A stretch of 64,000 nucleotides of DNA from Candidatus Avoscillospira avicola (GTDB taxonomy: Bacteria > Bacillota > Clostridia > Oscillospirales > Oscillospiraceae): the NCBI GenBank assembly GCA_018712245.1, contig DVHE01000022.1, positions 1 through 64,000 on the forward strand, in the 5' to 3' direction. Shown here in pieces: positions 10,905 through 20,266 of the stretch. The translations under genes were made by a program, and so were the position numbers. Under the pieces are notes generated by a model, which had not been told where the DNA came from, made no database searches, and was given only the letters and a program-made list of their open reading frames with translations. The stretch's first letter is position 1. Each line of letters starts with the position of its first letter.

Positions 10905-12515
10905 ATGTATCAAGACGCAATCATGCGGGAATCCGCAGAAAAAGTGGCGGCGGCCCGGGCGGAAAACGTCAAGCTGGACCCTCGCCGCATGACGGCGGAG
11001 GAGAAGGACCAGCTTCTGAAAGAGTTCCACCCTGATTATCGGGCGGAGAAGTTCGCGGTTTTGCAGGTAGGTCCCAACAAGGGCGAAAAAGTGCCCACCG
11101 AGCTGGCGGCGCTGCTCCAGGCCAACTCCCGTATCACCGCCGGCCAGATCGATCTCGCCAAGCCCGATTACGAGTGCGATGTGCTGGTCATCGGCGGCGG
11201 CGGCGCCGGTACTTCCGCGGCGATCGAGGCCCACCAGAGCGGCGCCAAGGTCATGGTCGTCACCAAGCTTCGCATGGGCGACGCCAACACCATGATGGCC
11301 GAGGGCGGCATCCAGGCCGCCGATAAGCCCGGCGACTCTCCGGCTCAGCACTTCCTGGACGCCTACGGCGGCGGCCACTTCGCCGCGCAGAAGGATCTCC
11401 TCTGCAAGCTGGTTTCCGACGCGCCCGAGGCCATCCGCTGGCTCAGCGACCTGGGCGTGGAGTTTGACAAGGCGCCCGACGGCACCATGATCACCACCCA
11501 CGGCGGCGGTACCTCCCGCAAGCGGATGCACGCCGCCAAGGACTACTCCGGCGCCGAGATCATGCGGACGCTGCGGGATGAGGTTCTCAACCGCGAGATT
11601 CCCGTGGTGGATTTCACCGCCGCCATTGAGTTGGTGCTGGACCAGCAGGGCCGCTGCTGCGGCGCTGTCCTCCTCAATATGGAGACCAGAGAGCTGAAGC
11701 TGGCCCTGGCCAAGACCGTGATCCTGGCCACCGGCGGCGCCGGGCGGCTCCACTACCAGGGCTTCCCCACCTCCAACCACTACGGTGCCACCGCCGACGG
11801 CCTGATTCTTGCCTACCGTGTCGGCGCGCAGCTCCTGTATCCCGATACCCTCCAGTACCATCCCACCGGCGCGGCTTTCCCGGCTCAGATTTTCGGCGCG
11901 CTGGTCACAGAAAAGGTCCGCTCCCTGGGCGCTATGCTGATCAACGCCAACGGCGAGGCCTTTATGAACCCGCTGGAGACCCGGGACGTCTCCGCCGCGT
12001 CCATCATCCGGGAGTGTTCCGCCCGGGGCAACGGCGTCAAGACGCCCGCAGGCTACGCCGTCTGGCTGGATACGCCCATGATCGAGATCAAGAACGGCGA
12101 GGGCACCATTGCCAAGCGCATTCCCGCCATGATGCGGATGTTCGGCAAGTACGGCATTGACATCCGTAAGGAGCCGATTCTGGTCTATCCTACGCTCCAC
12201 TACCAGAACGGCGGTGTGAAGATCACGGTGGATGGCCAGAGTATGGTGGAGAACCTGTTCGTGGCCGGCGAGGCTGTCGGAGGCATCCATGGCCGCAACC
12301 GCCTGATGGGCAACAGCCTGCTGGACGTCATCGTCTTTGGTCGCAACGCCGGCAAGCATGCCGCGGCCAAGAGCCGCGATGTGGTGCCCGGCACGCCCAC
12401 GCTGGCGCATATCGATGCCTTCCGCAAGATGCTGGAGGAGGCCGGTATCGAGACCGACGCCGTCTCTCCTAAACTGCTGCCGGACTATGCCCGCAGAGAA
12501 AATGTGCTGAAATAA
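10905..12515 (+). CDS. Fumarate reductase / succinate dehydrogenase flavoprotein (TfrA-like)
   Basis: LVIGGGGAGTSAAIEA; THGGGTSRKRMH; QYHPTGAAFPAQIFGALVTEKVRSLGA; GGIHGRNRLMGNSLLDV. Confidence 0.85.
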   Translation: MYQDAIMRESAEKVAAARAENVKLDPRRMTAEEKDQLLKEFHPDYRAEKFAVLQVGPNKGEKVPTELAALLQANSRITAGQIDLAKPDYECDVLVIGGGGAGTSAAIEAHQSGAKVMVVTKLRMGDANTMMAEGGIQAADKPGDSPAQHFLDAYGGGHFAAQKDLLCKLVSDAPEAIRWLSDLGVEFDKAPDGTMITTHGGGTSRKRMHAAKDYSGAEIMRTLRDEVLNREIPVVDFTAAIELVLDQQGRCCGAVLLNMETRELKLALAKTVILATGGAGRLHYQGFPTSNHYGATADGLILAYRVGAQLLYPDTLQYHPTGAAFPAQIFGALVTEKVRSLGAMLINANGEAFMNPLETRDVSAASIIRECSARGNGVKTPAGYAVWLDTPMIEIKNGEGTIAKRIPAMMRMFGKYGIDIRKEPILVYPTLHYQNGGVKITVDGQSMVENLFVAGEAVGGIHGRNRLMGNSLLDVIVFGRNAGKHAAAKSRDVVPGTPTLAHIDAFRKMLEEAGIETDAVSPKLLPDYARRENVLK

Positions 12516-12527
12516 GATACAGCATCA

Positions 12528-12594
12528 GGGCGCGAGAAATGATTTGACGGCTTTTGCCTCCCTACAAGGAGGCAAAAGCCGTCAGACCGCGCCC
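12528..12594. terminator. Large two-tier hairpin downstream of the fumarate-reductase operon
   Basis: 17-bp perfect stem TGACGGCTTTTGCCTCC/GGAGGCAAAAGCCGTCA (12545-12561, 12568-12584) inside GGGCGCG/CGCGCCC; no clear U-tract. Confidence 0.55.
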
Positions 12595-12648
12595 ATTTGA
12601 CGGGGCTGATCGCTTCGCCAAATTACAGTATGAAAGGTTGAATGAACC

Positions 12649-12939
12649 ATGACTGTCGCTGAAATTCTCGAAACTCTGATGATTATTTCCTTTGGTATCT
12701 CCTGGCCGCTCAACATTCTCAAGTCCTACCGCAGCCGGACCACCAAGGGCAAGAGCCTTCCCTTTACGCTGTTCATCCTCTTCGGCTATATCTGCGGCAT
12801 TATTTCCAAAATTCTGTTGAAGAACTTCAATCTGGCCTTCTGGTTCTATATCCCCAATATCATCATGGTTTCCATCGACGTCTGCCTCTATTTCCGCAAC
12901 CTCAAGCTGGATCAGGCAGCCGACGCCGCCAAGCGCTGA
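12649..12939 (+). CDS. PQ-loop / SemiSWEET-like small membrane protein
   Basis: FGISWPLNILKSYRSRTTKGKSLPFTLFI; three predicted TM segments. Confidence 0.65.
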   Translation: MTVAEILETLMIISFGISWPLNILKSYRSRTTKGKSLPFTLFILFGYICGIISKILLKNFNLAFWFYIPNIIMVSIDVCLYFRNLKLDQAADAAKR

Positions 12940-13035
12940 ACCATATACGCAATTTTCATCCGGTGCAGTCTTCCTCACTGCACCGGATTTCTTTTAGGCT
13001 GGTCCATGATGATCCCGCCCACCCACAGGGGGCGG

Positions 13036-14370
13036 CTACGCCACTGCGCGCTTTTCCAGCTTCAGCGTCTTGACGAATACCAGCGACAGGAAGGTGGCAA
13101 TAGACCAGCCGATGGGCCAGGCGCACCAGATGCCGGTGGAGCCGAAGAGGGCGGAGAGGGTGGCTGCCAGCACCACCCGAAGAATCAGGTCTGTAAAGGT
13201 GCCGATCATAAACTGGGTCATGGCGCCGGTGCCCCGAAGGATGCCGTCGGCCACCAGCTTGACCGACACGGCGAAGTAGAAGGGCGACAAGATTCGCAGG
13301 AAGATCAGGCCTGTGTCCATGGCGGCCTGGGAGGGATTCTCCAAAAACAGCAGCAGCAGCCACCGACCGGCGAAGAAATAGGCCACAGCCAGCGGAACGC
13401 ACAGCGCCCAGACCATCTTGGTGCCGGCGCGGAAGCCCTGGCGGATTCGATCCAGCTTCCAGGCTCCCAGGTTCTGGGCCGCAAAGTTGCTGACGCCGTT
13501 GCCCAGGGTGGTGAAGGAGGTGACGACCAGGTTGTTGAGCTTCACCGCCGCGGAGTAGCCGGCGATGACGCCGGGTCCGTAGCCGTTGATGACGCCCTGG
13601 ATGATGATGTTGCCCACGGAAATAAAGCTCTGCTGCAAAATGCTGGGTACCGCAATTCTGCCGATGCGTCCCAGCATGGGCCAGGAGAAGAGCGGCACAG
13701 GCCCGGCCACGAGAATGGCCTTCAGCCGCCGCAGTACCACCACCACAGCCAGCACGCAGCTGATGCCCTGGCAGAGGAAGGTGGCCCAGGCCACACCGGC
13801 CACGCCCATTTGGAAGGCCGTGACGAACAGAATGTCCACCGCGATGTTGGCCGTGGAGGAGGCTGCCAGGAAGTAGAAGGGCGTCTTGGAGTCTCCCAGA
13901 GCGGAGAAAATGCCTGTCGCGATGTTGTAGAAGAACAGGAAGGGCAGTCCGTAGAGGTAGATGTTCAAATAGAGCAGGCTGTCAGCCATCAGCTCCTGGG
14001 GCGTCTGGATCAGCAGCAGGAGCTGCCGGCCCAGCAGCAGGCCCAGGGCCATCAGTACCAGGCAGAGGATGCCGCTGGCGATGCCCGCCGTGGAGACGGC
14101 AGTTTTCATCTCCCGATGCTCCTTCGCTCCGAAGAGCTGGGAGACAATTACGGAGCAGCCGATGTTGCAGCCGAAGGCGAAGGCCAGGAAGATCAGCGTG
14201 ATCTCGTAGCTGTTGCCCACCGAGGCCAGGGCGTTCTCGCCCACGAACCGTCCGGCTACCAGACTGTCGGCAATGTTATAGAGCTGCTGGAATACGATGC
14301 TGCCGAAGAGCGGCAGGCAGAATTTCCACAGAACGCTGCTGGGCTTTCCTGTGGTGAGGTCTTGATTCAT
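13036..14370 (-). CDS. MATE family efflux transporter
   Basis: MNQDLTTGKPSSVLWKFCLPLFGSIVFQQLYNIADSLVAGRFVG; about 12 hydrophobic segments. Confidence 0.9.
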   Translation of the reverse strand: MNQDLTTGKPSSVLWKFCLPLFGSIVFQQLYNIADSLVAGRFVGENALASVGNSYEITLIFLAFAFGCNIGCSVIVSQLFGAKEHREMKTAVSTAGIASGILCLVLMALGLLLGRQLLLLIQTPQELMADSLLYLNIYLYGLPFLFFYNIATGIFSALGDSKTPFYFLAASSTANIAVDILFVTAFQMGVAGVAWATFLCQGISCVLAVVVVLRRLKAILVAGPVPLFSWPMLGRIGRIAVPSILQQSFISVGNIIIQGVINGYGPGVIAGYSAAVKLNNLVVTSFTTLGNGVSNFAAQNLGAWKLDRIRQGFRAGTKMVWALCVPLAVAYFFAGRWLLLLFLENPSQAAMDTGLIFLRILSPFYFAVSVKLVADGILRGTGAMTQFMIGTFTDLILRVVLAATLSALFGSTGIWCAWPIGWSIATFLSLVFVKTLKLEKRAVA

Positions 14371-14505
14371 CGGTGTCATCTCCTGTCTGATGGCAAGAGG
14401 CTTGCGCCCCGCTGCCTCAGGTATTATACTAAGAGCAGCAAAATATGTACAATGTATATTTCTACTGGCTGGTATGTAATTTTGACATAGCAGGAGGAGA
14501 TGCCC

Positions 14506-15420
14506 ATGGCGGTATCCTACGATTTATACCGGATATTTTATGCCGTGGCCCAGGCGGGGAGCCTGACCCACGCGGCGCAGGCCCTCCACAGCAACCAGCC
14601 CAACGTGACCCGGGCCATTCAGAATCTGGAGCAAGAGCTGGGAACGGCGCTCTTTCTCCGGTCCAACCGGGGCGTGACGCTGACCGCTGAGGGAGAGCGG
14701 CTTTTCCACCATGTCCAGGCGGCGCAGGCGCACCTGGAAGCAGGGGAGCGGGAGCTGCTGAGCGGACGGCGCCTGAAGAGCGGGCTCGTCACCATCGGCG
14801 CCACGGAGACGGCGCTGCACACCATGCTTCTGCCGGTGCTGGGGCGGTTCCACCGGGCCTATCCCGGAATCCGGCTGCGGATCACCAACCATCCCACGCC
14901 CGAGGCCCTGGAGGAGCTGCGGGCCGGACGGGTGGAGCTGGCCCTGGTCAGCTCGCCGGAGCATTTGGGGCAGCTCCACAGAGAGACGCTTTCGGTCTTC
15001 CGGGACGTGGTGGTGGGGGACGCCGCCTTTGCACCGTTGGCGCGCCGGCCCCTGTCTTTGGAGGAATTGCTGGAGCAGCCCCTGGTCTTTTTGGGCCAGG
15101 AGACCCAGGCCTATGGGCTATACCAATCTTTTTTTGCGGCCCGGGGCTTGGTGTTCGCACCGGACCTCCAGGTGGATACCACCGGCCAGATTTTACCCAT
15201 GGTCCTGGGTGGCTTGGGCCTGGGTTTCCTGCCCCAGCGATTGGCAGCGCCGGAGCTGACAGCGGGCCGCGTGGTGGAAATCCGGCTGACGGAGCCGCTG
15301 CCGGAGCGAAACGTCTGCCTGGTGACGGACCCGGCCCGTCCCCTGAGTCCGGCGGCGGGAACCCTCTGCCAGATGCTGCTGGAAGAGCGGGACAGGCCCG
15401 GAAAGGAGAGAACGCAATGA
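14506..15420 (+). CDS. LysR family transcriptional regulator
   Basis: YRIFYAVAQAGSLTHAAQALHSNQPNVTRAIQNLEQELGTALFLR. Confidence 0.92.
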   Translation: MAVSYDLYRIFYAVAQAGSLTHAAQALHSNQPNVTRAIQNLEQELGTALFLRSNRGVTLTAEGERLFHHVQAAQAHLEAGERELLSGRRLKSGLVTIGATETALHTMLLPVLGRFHRAYPGIRLRITNHPTPEALEELRAGRVELALVSSPEHLGQLHRETLSVFRDVVVGDAAFAPLARRPLSLEELLEQPLVFLGQETQAYGLYQSFFAARGLVFAPDLQVDTTGQILPMVLGGLGLGFLPQRLAAPELTAGRVVEIRLTEPLPERNVCLVTDPARPLSPAAGTLCQMLLEERDRPGKERTQ

Positions 15421-16769
15421 ATCAGGATTTGACCCGGGGCCCCATCACCCGGGGGCTGCTGCGCTTTGCGTGGCCGTTTATGGTGGGAAATCTCTTGCAG
15501 CAGCTTTATAATGTGGTGGATACGCTGATCGTCGGGCGATACCTGGGCAGCGACGCCCTGGGAGCCGTGGGGTCCTCTTATACGCTGATGACCTTTTTGA
15601 CCTCCATTCTCCTGGGCCTCTCCATGGGCAGCGGCGTCTTCTTCTCCATCTGCTGCGGCCAGCGGCAGATGGAGCGGCTGCGGCGGGGGATGGTGCTGTC
15701 CTTTGGCCTGATCGCGGCGGTTACGGCGGTTCTCAACGCCGCAGTTTTTTTGCTGCTCCAGCCGATTTTGACGCTTCTGCAGGTGCCGGCTTCGCTGCGG
15801 GACTTGATGGGGACGTACCTCTTTGTCATTTTCTTCGGAATTGCTGCCACCTTTCTCTATAACTACTTCGCCTGCCTGCTCCGGGCCTTGGGCAATTCTT
15901 TGGCGCCTCTGATCTTCCTAGCGGTGTCGGCCCTGCTGAACATCGGCCTGGATTTACTGTTTGTGCTGGTGTTTTCCTGGGGCGTCGCCGGCGCGGCGGC
16001 GGCCACGGTGATTGCCCAGTATGTGGCGGGGCTGGGCCTGGCGGTCTATGCCTTCGTCTGCTGTCCTGCCATCCGCCTGCGGCGGACGGATTTTGCCTAT
16101 GACCGGCGGGATATGCGGGAGATTTTGCGCCTTTCCAGCCTCACCTCCGTGCAGCAGTCGGTGATGAACTTCGGTATTCTGATGGTGCAGGGCCGGGTTA
16201 ATTCCTTTGGCCCGGCGGTGATGGCGGCCTTTGCGGCGGCTGTAAAGATCGATTCCTTTGCCTATATGCCGGTGCAGGATTTCGGCAATGCGTTTTCCAC
16301 CTTCGTAGCTCAGAATTTCGGCGCGGGGCAGGAGAAGCGGATTCGCGCGGGAATCCGCAGCGCCGTGGCCACGGCGGCGATCTTCGGCGCCGCCCTTTCC
16401 CTGGCTGTGTTCCTGCTGGCCCGGCCGTTGATGCTGCTGTTCGTCCGGCCGGAGGAGACGGAGATTTTGGCCGTCGGCGTGGCGTATCTGCGCATTGAGG
16501 GGAGCTTTTACTGCCTGATTGGCTTTTTGTTCCTGCTGTATGGCTATTACCGTGCCATGGGACGGCCCGGAATGTCGGTGGTGCTGACGGTGATCTCCCT
16601 GGGCACCCGGGTGGCCCTGGCCTATGGCCTCTCGGCCATTCCCGCCATCGGCGTCACCGGCATCTGGGTTTCAGTGCCCATTGGGTGGCTGCTGGCGGAT
16701 CTGGTGGGCTTTGGAGGCGACCGGCGGCTGCTGGGCCGGACGCCCCGGCAGGATGCCCCGGCGCCTTGA
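15417..16769 (+). CDS. MATE family efflux transporter
   Basis: MNQDLTRGPITRGLLRFAWPFMVGNLLQQLYNVVDTLIVGRYLG; ATGA coupling with the LysR gene. Confidence 0.9.
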   Translation: MNQDLTRGPITRGLLRFAWPFMVGNLLQQLYNVVDTLIVGRYLGSDALGAVGSSYTLMTFLTSILLGLSMGSGVFFSICCGQRQMERLRRGMVLSFGLIAAVTAVLNAAVFLLLQPILTLLQVPASLRDLMGTYLFVIFFGIAATFLYNYFACLLRALGNSLAPLIFLAVSALLNIGLDLLFVLVFSWGVAGAAAATVIAQYVAGLGLAVYAFVCCPAIRLRRTDFAYDRRDMREILRLSSLTSVQQSVMNFGILMVQGRVNSFGPAVMAAFAAAVKIDSFAYMPVQDFGNAFSTFVAQNFGAGQEKRIRAGIRSAVATAAIFGAALSLAVFLLARPLMLLFVRPEETEILAVGVAYLRIEGSFYCLIGFLFLLYGYYRAMGRPGMSVVLTVISLGTRVALAYGLSAIPAIGVTGIWVSVPIGWLLADLVGFGGDRRLLGRTPRQDAPAP

Positions 16770-16859
16770 CCACTTGACGCCGCTTTTCCACCACTGGCCG
16801 GATTTGCCGCGACAACGCAGGACGTCTGTGCTATGCTGATGGCACAAGGAGGGAAAACC

Positions 16860-17309
16860 ATGAGAATTATCTTGGAAGAAGGGGCAAACCCGGAGCTGGA
16901 GTTGGTCATCCGCGGCGACCTCCAGGATCCACAGATACCGCGGCTGATGGAGGCGCTTCAGTGCTGCGGAGGAATGTCGAAGCTCTTCCTCTACGCGCAG
17001 GAGCGGGAATATATCCACCGGGCCGAGGAGATTGATTACTTTGAGGCCGCCGGAGACCGGGTCTACGCGCACCTGGGGAACCAAGTCCTGGAGGTACGCC
17101 ACAAGCTCTACGCATTGGCGGAGGGACTCTACGGGAAGGGCTTTGTCCAGATCAGTAAGGGCGTGGTGGTCAATACGGCCCAGGTAGCCTCCGTGGCCGC
17201 GGAGTTTTCGGGAAACTATGTGGTGCATCTCAAGAATCAGACCCGCCTTTCTCTCTCCCGTAAGTACGTCAAGCAATTTCGTCAGTATATTTTGGAGGTA
17301 GCGAAATGA
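16860..17309 (+). CDS. LytTR DNA-binding domain protein
   Basis: C-terminal FVQISKGVVVNTAQVASVAAEFSGNYVVHLKNQTRLSLSRKYVKQFRQYI. Confidence 0.85.
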   Translation: MRIILEEGANPELELVIRGDLQDPQIPRLMEALQCCGGMSKLFLYAQEREYIHRAEEIDYFEAAGDRVYAHLGNQVLEVRHKLYALAEGLYGKGFVQISKGVVVNTAQVASVAAEFSGNYVVHLKNQTRLSLSRKYVKQFRQYILEVAK

Positions 17310-17695
17310 ACTGGAAACAAGTATGGATCAGGGCGAGAACGGGGCTGTTGGTTGGAATGCTGGTGCAGCTGATTCTGCTGTGGTCTATGCAGGATACTTA
17401 TGGAAGCGCCCTGGAGATCACCGTCTGGATGGGCGCCTCGGTGATCTACGGCGTGGCCAGCGGCCTTTTTGACCAGGAGCGGCTGAACCTGCTGGCGGCG
17501 ACGGCGCTGCACTTCCTGCTCTCCTACGCTGTCACCGTGGCGGCGTGTATGGTACTCGGCTATGGGGAGACCCTTTTGGCGTGCGCCCTGGGCTGCCTTC
17601 CGCTTTTTTTGGTTCTTTACGTGCTGATCTATTTGGGCATCACCATTGCGGTGCGGATTCAGATGAAAAAAATCAATGAAAAGCTCCAGAAATAG
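17306..17695 (+). CDS. DUF3021-like membrane protein
   Basis: Four hydrophobic segments; translationally coupled to the LytTR gene, a classic pairing. Confidence 0.7.
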   Translation: MNWKQVWIRARTGLLVGMLVQLILLWSMQDTYGSALEITVWMGASVIYGVASGLFDQERLNLLAATALHFLLSYAVTVAACMVLGYGETLLACALGCLPLFLVLYVLIYLGITIAVRIQMKKINEKLQK

Positions 17696-17708
17696 CGAGC
17701 AAAACGGA

Positions 17709-17736
17709 AGCGCCGGACGCATTCGCGTCCGGCGCT
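17709..17736. terminator. Bidirectional terminator between convergent genes
   Basis: AGCGCCGGACGC-ATTC-GCGTCCGGCGCT. Confidence 0.75.
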
Positions 17737-17752
17737 GGCCCTTTATAACCGA

Positions 17753-19036
17753 TCAATAGCCGGGCTTGCCCAGCAGGTGGAACATATTCTTCTTGTAGGC
17801 TTCGACGCCGGGCTGGTTGAAGGGGTTGACGCCGGACATATAGCCCGACACGCCGCAGGCGAACTCAAAGAAGTAGATGAGCCGGCCCACTTCCTCGGCG
17901 CAGATCTTGGGCAGATGCAGGACGGACACAGGCACACCGCCGTCGATATGGGCGGCCCGGGTGGCCTCCATGGCCTTGGTGTTGACGTAGCTCAGCTCTC
18001 GGCCGGCCAGGTAGTTGAGACCGTCCAGGTTGGCCTCGTCGCCGGGAACCACCACGGAGGCGTCCACGTTGTCGAAGAAGACCACAGTCTCCTGGAGGAA
18101 GCGCTCGCCGTCCTGGATATACTGGCCCATGGAGTGGAGATCAGCGGTCAGATCCACAGAGGCGGGGAAGATGCCGACGCCGTCCTTGCCCTCGGATTCA
18201 CCGTAGAGCTGCTTCCACCACTCGGCCATAAACCGGAAGGCAGGCTCATAGGCGGCCAGCACTTCCACCTTCTTGCCCTGGCCATAGAGAGCCTGGCGCT
18301 GGGCGGCGTACTGCGCGGCTACGGAGTTGACGCCCTGGGCCATGCAGTCCTCCCGCTCTTTGGCGGCGCCTGCCATCAGGGCCTCGATGTCGATACCGGC
18401 CACGGCGATGGGCAGGAGACCCACGGCGGTCAGCACGCTGTAGCGTCCGCCCACGTCGTCGGGCACCACGAAGGTCTCGTAGCCCTCTTGGGTGGCCATG
18501 GTTTTCAGAGCGCCGCGAGCCTTGTCGGTGGTGGCATAGATGCGGCCCTTAGCGGCCTCTTTGCCGTACTTCTTCTCCAGCAGCTCCTTGAAGAGACGGA
18601 AGGCGATGGCGGGCTCGGTGGTGGTGCCGGACTTGGAAATGACATTGATGGAGAAGTCCTTGCCCTCCAGCATGGCGACAGTGTCCATCACGGCGTCGGC
18701 GGAGAGGCCGTTGCCGATGAAATAGACCTCGGGGTCGTCCTTGCAGAGAACGTTGTGGTTGGGCCCTTTGATCAGCTCGATCACGGCGCGGGCGCCCAGG
18801 TAGGAGCCGCCGATGCCGATGACCACCAGAGCCTGGGAGTCGCTGCGGATTTTCTGCGCGGCGGCCTGGATGCGGGCAAATTCCTCCTTGTCGTAGTTGA
18901 CCGGCAGATTGACCCAGCCGATGAAGTCATTACCGGCGCCGGTGCCGTTGACCAGGGTTTGGATGGCAGCCTCGCAGGCGGCCTGGTTGATGGCTGCGCC
19001 GAAGCTGGCGGCGCCGGTACGATCCAATTGCAGCAT
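17753..19036 (-). CDS. pgi: Glucose-6-phosphate isomerase
   Basis: [48 protein letters not shown]. Confidence 0.95.
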   Translation of the reverse strand: MLQLDRTGAASFGAAINQAACEAAIQTLVNGTGAGNDFIGWVNLPVNYDKEEFARIQAAAQKIRSDSQALVVIGIGGSYLGARAVIELIKGPNHNVLCKDDPEVYFIGNGLSADAVMDTVAMLEGKDFSINVISKSGTTTEPAIAFRLFKELLEKKYGKEAAKGRIYATTDKARGALKTMATQEGYETFVVPDDVGGRYSVLTAVGLLPIAVAGIDIEALMAGAAKEREDCMAQGVNSVAAQYAAQRQALYGQGKKVEVLAAYEPAFRFMAEWWKQLYGESEGKDGVGIFPASVDLTADLHSMGQYIQDGERFLQETVVFFDNVDASVVVPGDEANLDGLNYLAGRELSYVNTKAMEATRAAHIDGGVPVSVLHLPKICAEEVGRLIYFFEFACGVSGYMSGVNPFNQPGVEAYKKNMFHLLGKPGY

Positions 19037-19066
19037 AATGTTATGATCCTCCTAAAGTGTTGTTGG

Positions 19067-20026
19067 TTACGAGTAGTGTTCCATGGCGTTGCTTCCCAGC
19101 ATGGCGGCGCCGATGACACCGGCGTCGTTGCCCATGACGGCGGGGACGATCTTGGCGAAGTCCCCGTAGAAGCACTTCTTGGCCACGTTCTCCCGGAGCG
19201 GGGCGAAGAGGAACTCTCCGGCATGGCATAGGCCACCGCCCAGGGCGATGACCTCCGGGTCCAGCAGATGGATCATGGAGATACAGGCGGAGCCCAGGTA
19301 GTCGATATAGCTGTTGAACACAGCCAGCGCGGTCTTGTCGCCCTCCTTGGCGCAGTCCACCACCAGCTTGGCGTCGATGGCAGAGGCGTCGCCGTTGGAC
19401 TTGGCGAAGAGCAAGCTCTTGGGATGCTCCTCCATGGCTTTGGCGCCGGCGCGGCCCAGAGCGGAGGCGGAGCAGTAGGACTCAATGCAGCCCAGGTTGC
19501 CGCAGGTGCAGGGGATGCCGCCAGCCACCAGTGGCATATGGCCCAGCTCCACGCCCTGGCCCTTGCCGCCGGTGAACATTCTGCCGCCCAGAATCAGGCC
19601 GCCGCCCACGCCGGTGCCCAGGGTAAAGAGAACGGCGGTCTTGCAGCCCCGGAAGGCGCCCTTGCCTAACTCCGCCAGACACGCGCCGTCAGCATCGTTG
19701 GCAAGGAAGACGGGGGTCTTGCAAAAGTGAGACTGGAGCTGTGCTTTCAGGGGAACGTTGTGAAAGTTGAGGTTGTAAGCGTTGAGAACCGTGGAGCCGG
19801 TGGCGTCGATACTGCCGGGGACGATAACGCCCACGCTGTCCAAGCTGTCCTCGGTCAGGCCTTTGAGGGCCAGCAGCTTGTGGCACTCCGCCGCGATGCG
19901 CTCAGCTACCTGCGCACCGTCCAGATGGGGGAAGGGGATGGAGATACGCGAGACGATTTCCAGCGCATCGTCCACCAGGCCGATTTTGATATTGGTACCG
20001 CCGATGTCCACACCGATTTGGTACAT
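19067..20026 (-). CDS. ROK family glucokinase
   Basis: IGVDIGGTNIKIGLVD; GKGQGVELGHMPL; CTCGNLGCIESYCS zinc motif. Confidence 0.92.
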   Translation of the reverse strand: MYQIGVDIGGTNIKIGLVDDALEIVSRISIPFPHLDGAQVAERIAAECHKLLALKGLTEDSLDSVGVIVPGSIDATGSTVLNAYNLNFHNVPLKAQLQSHFCKTPVFLANDADGACLAELGKGAFRGCKTAVLFTLGTGVGGGLILGGRMFTGGKGQGVELGHMPLVAGGIPCTCGNLGCIESYCSASALGRAGAKAMEEHPKSLLFAKSNGDASAIDAKLVVDCAKEGDKTALAVFNSYIDYLGSACISMIHLLDPEVIALGGGLCHAGEFLFAPLRENVAKKCFYGDFAKIVPAVMGNDAGVIGAAMLGSNAMEHYS

Positions 20027-20138
20027 ACAATCACTCCTTGCCTTGTGAATTCCATTGGTGTCTTTTCTATTATCCTCCAAAAGGCCACCCCCGTCAAGGA
20101 AAATGTTCCAGTGCCGTTGGCTTTTTCTCGGTTCTGTG

Positions 20139-20167
20139 GTAGAATAGCCGCATGGCGGCTATTCTAC
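20139..20167. promoter_or_regulatory. 29-bp perfect inverted repeat in a divergent promoter region
   Basis: GTAGAATAGCCGC-ATG-GCGGCTATTCTAC between glk(-) and pepD(+). Confidence 0.65.
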
Positions 20168-20266
20168 TTATCATTTCAAGTCCTTTTTCTCGCCCCTGGC
20201 GTGGCAAGAAAAGGATGGCTGATGATACCATACTTATATCCTGTCCATTTATGAGGAGGCAGAACG

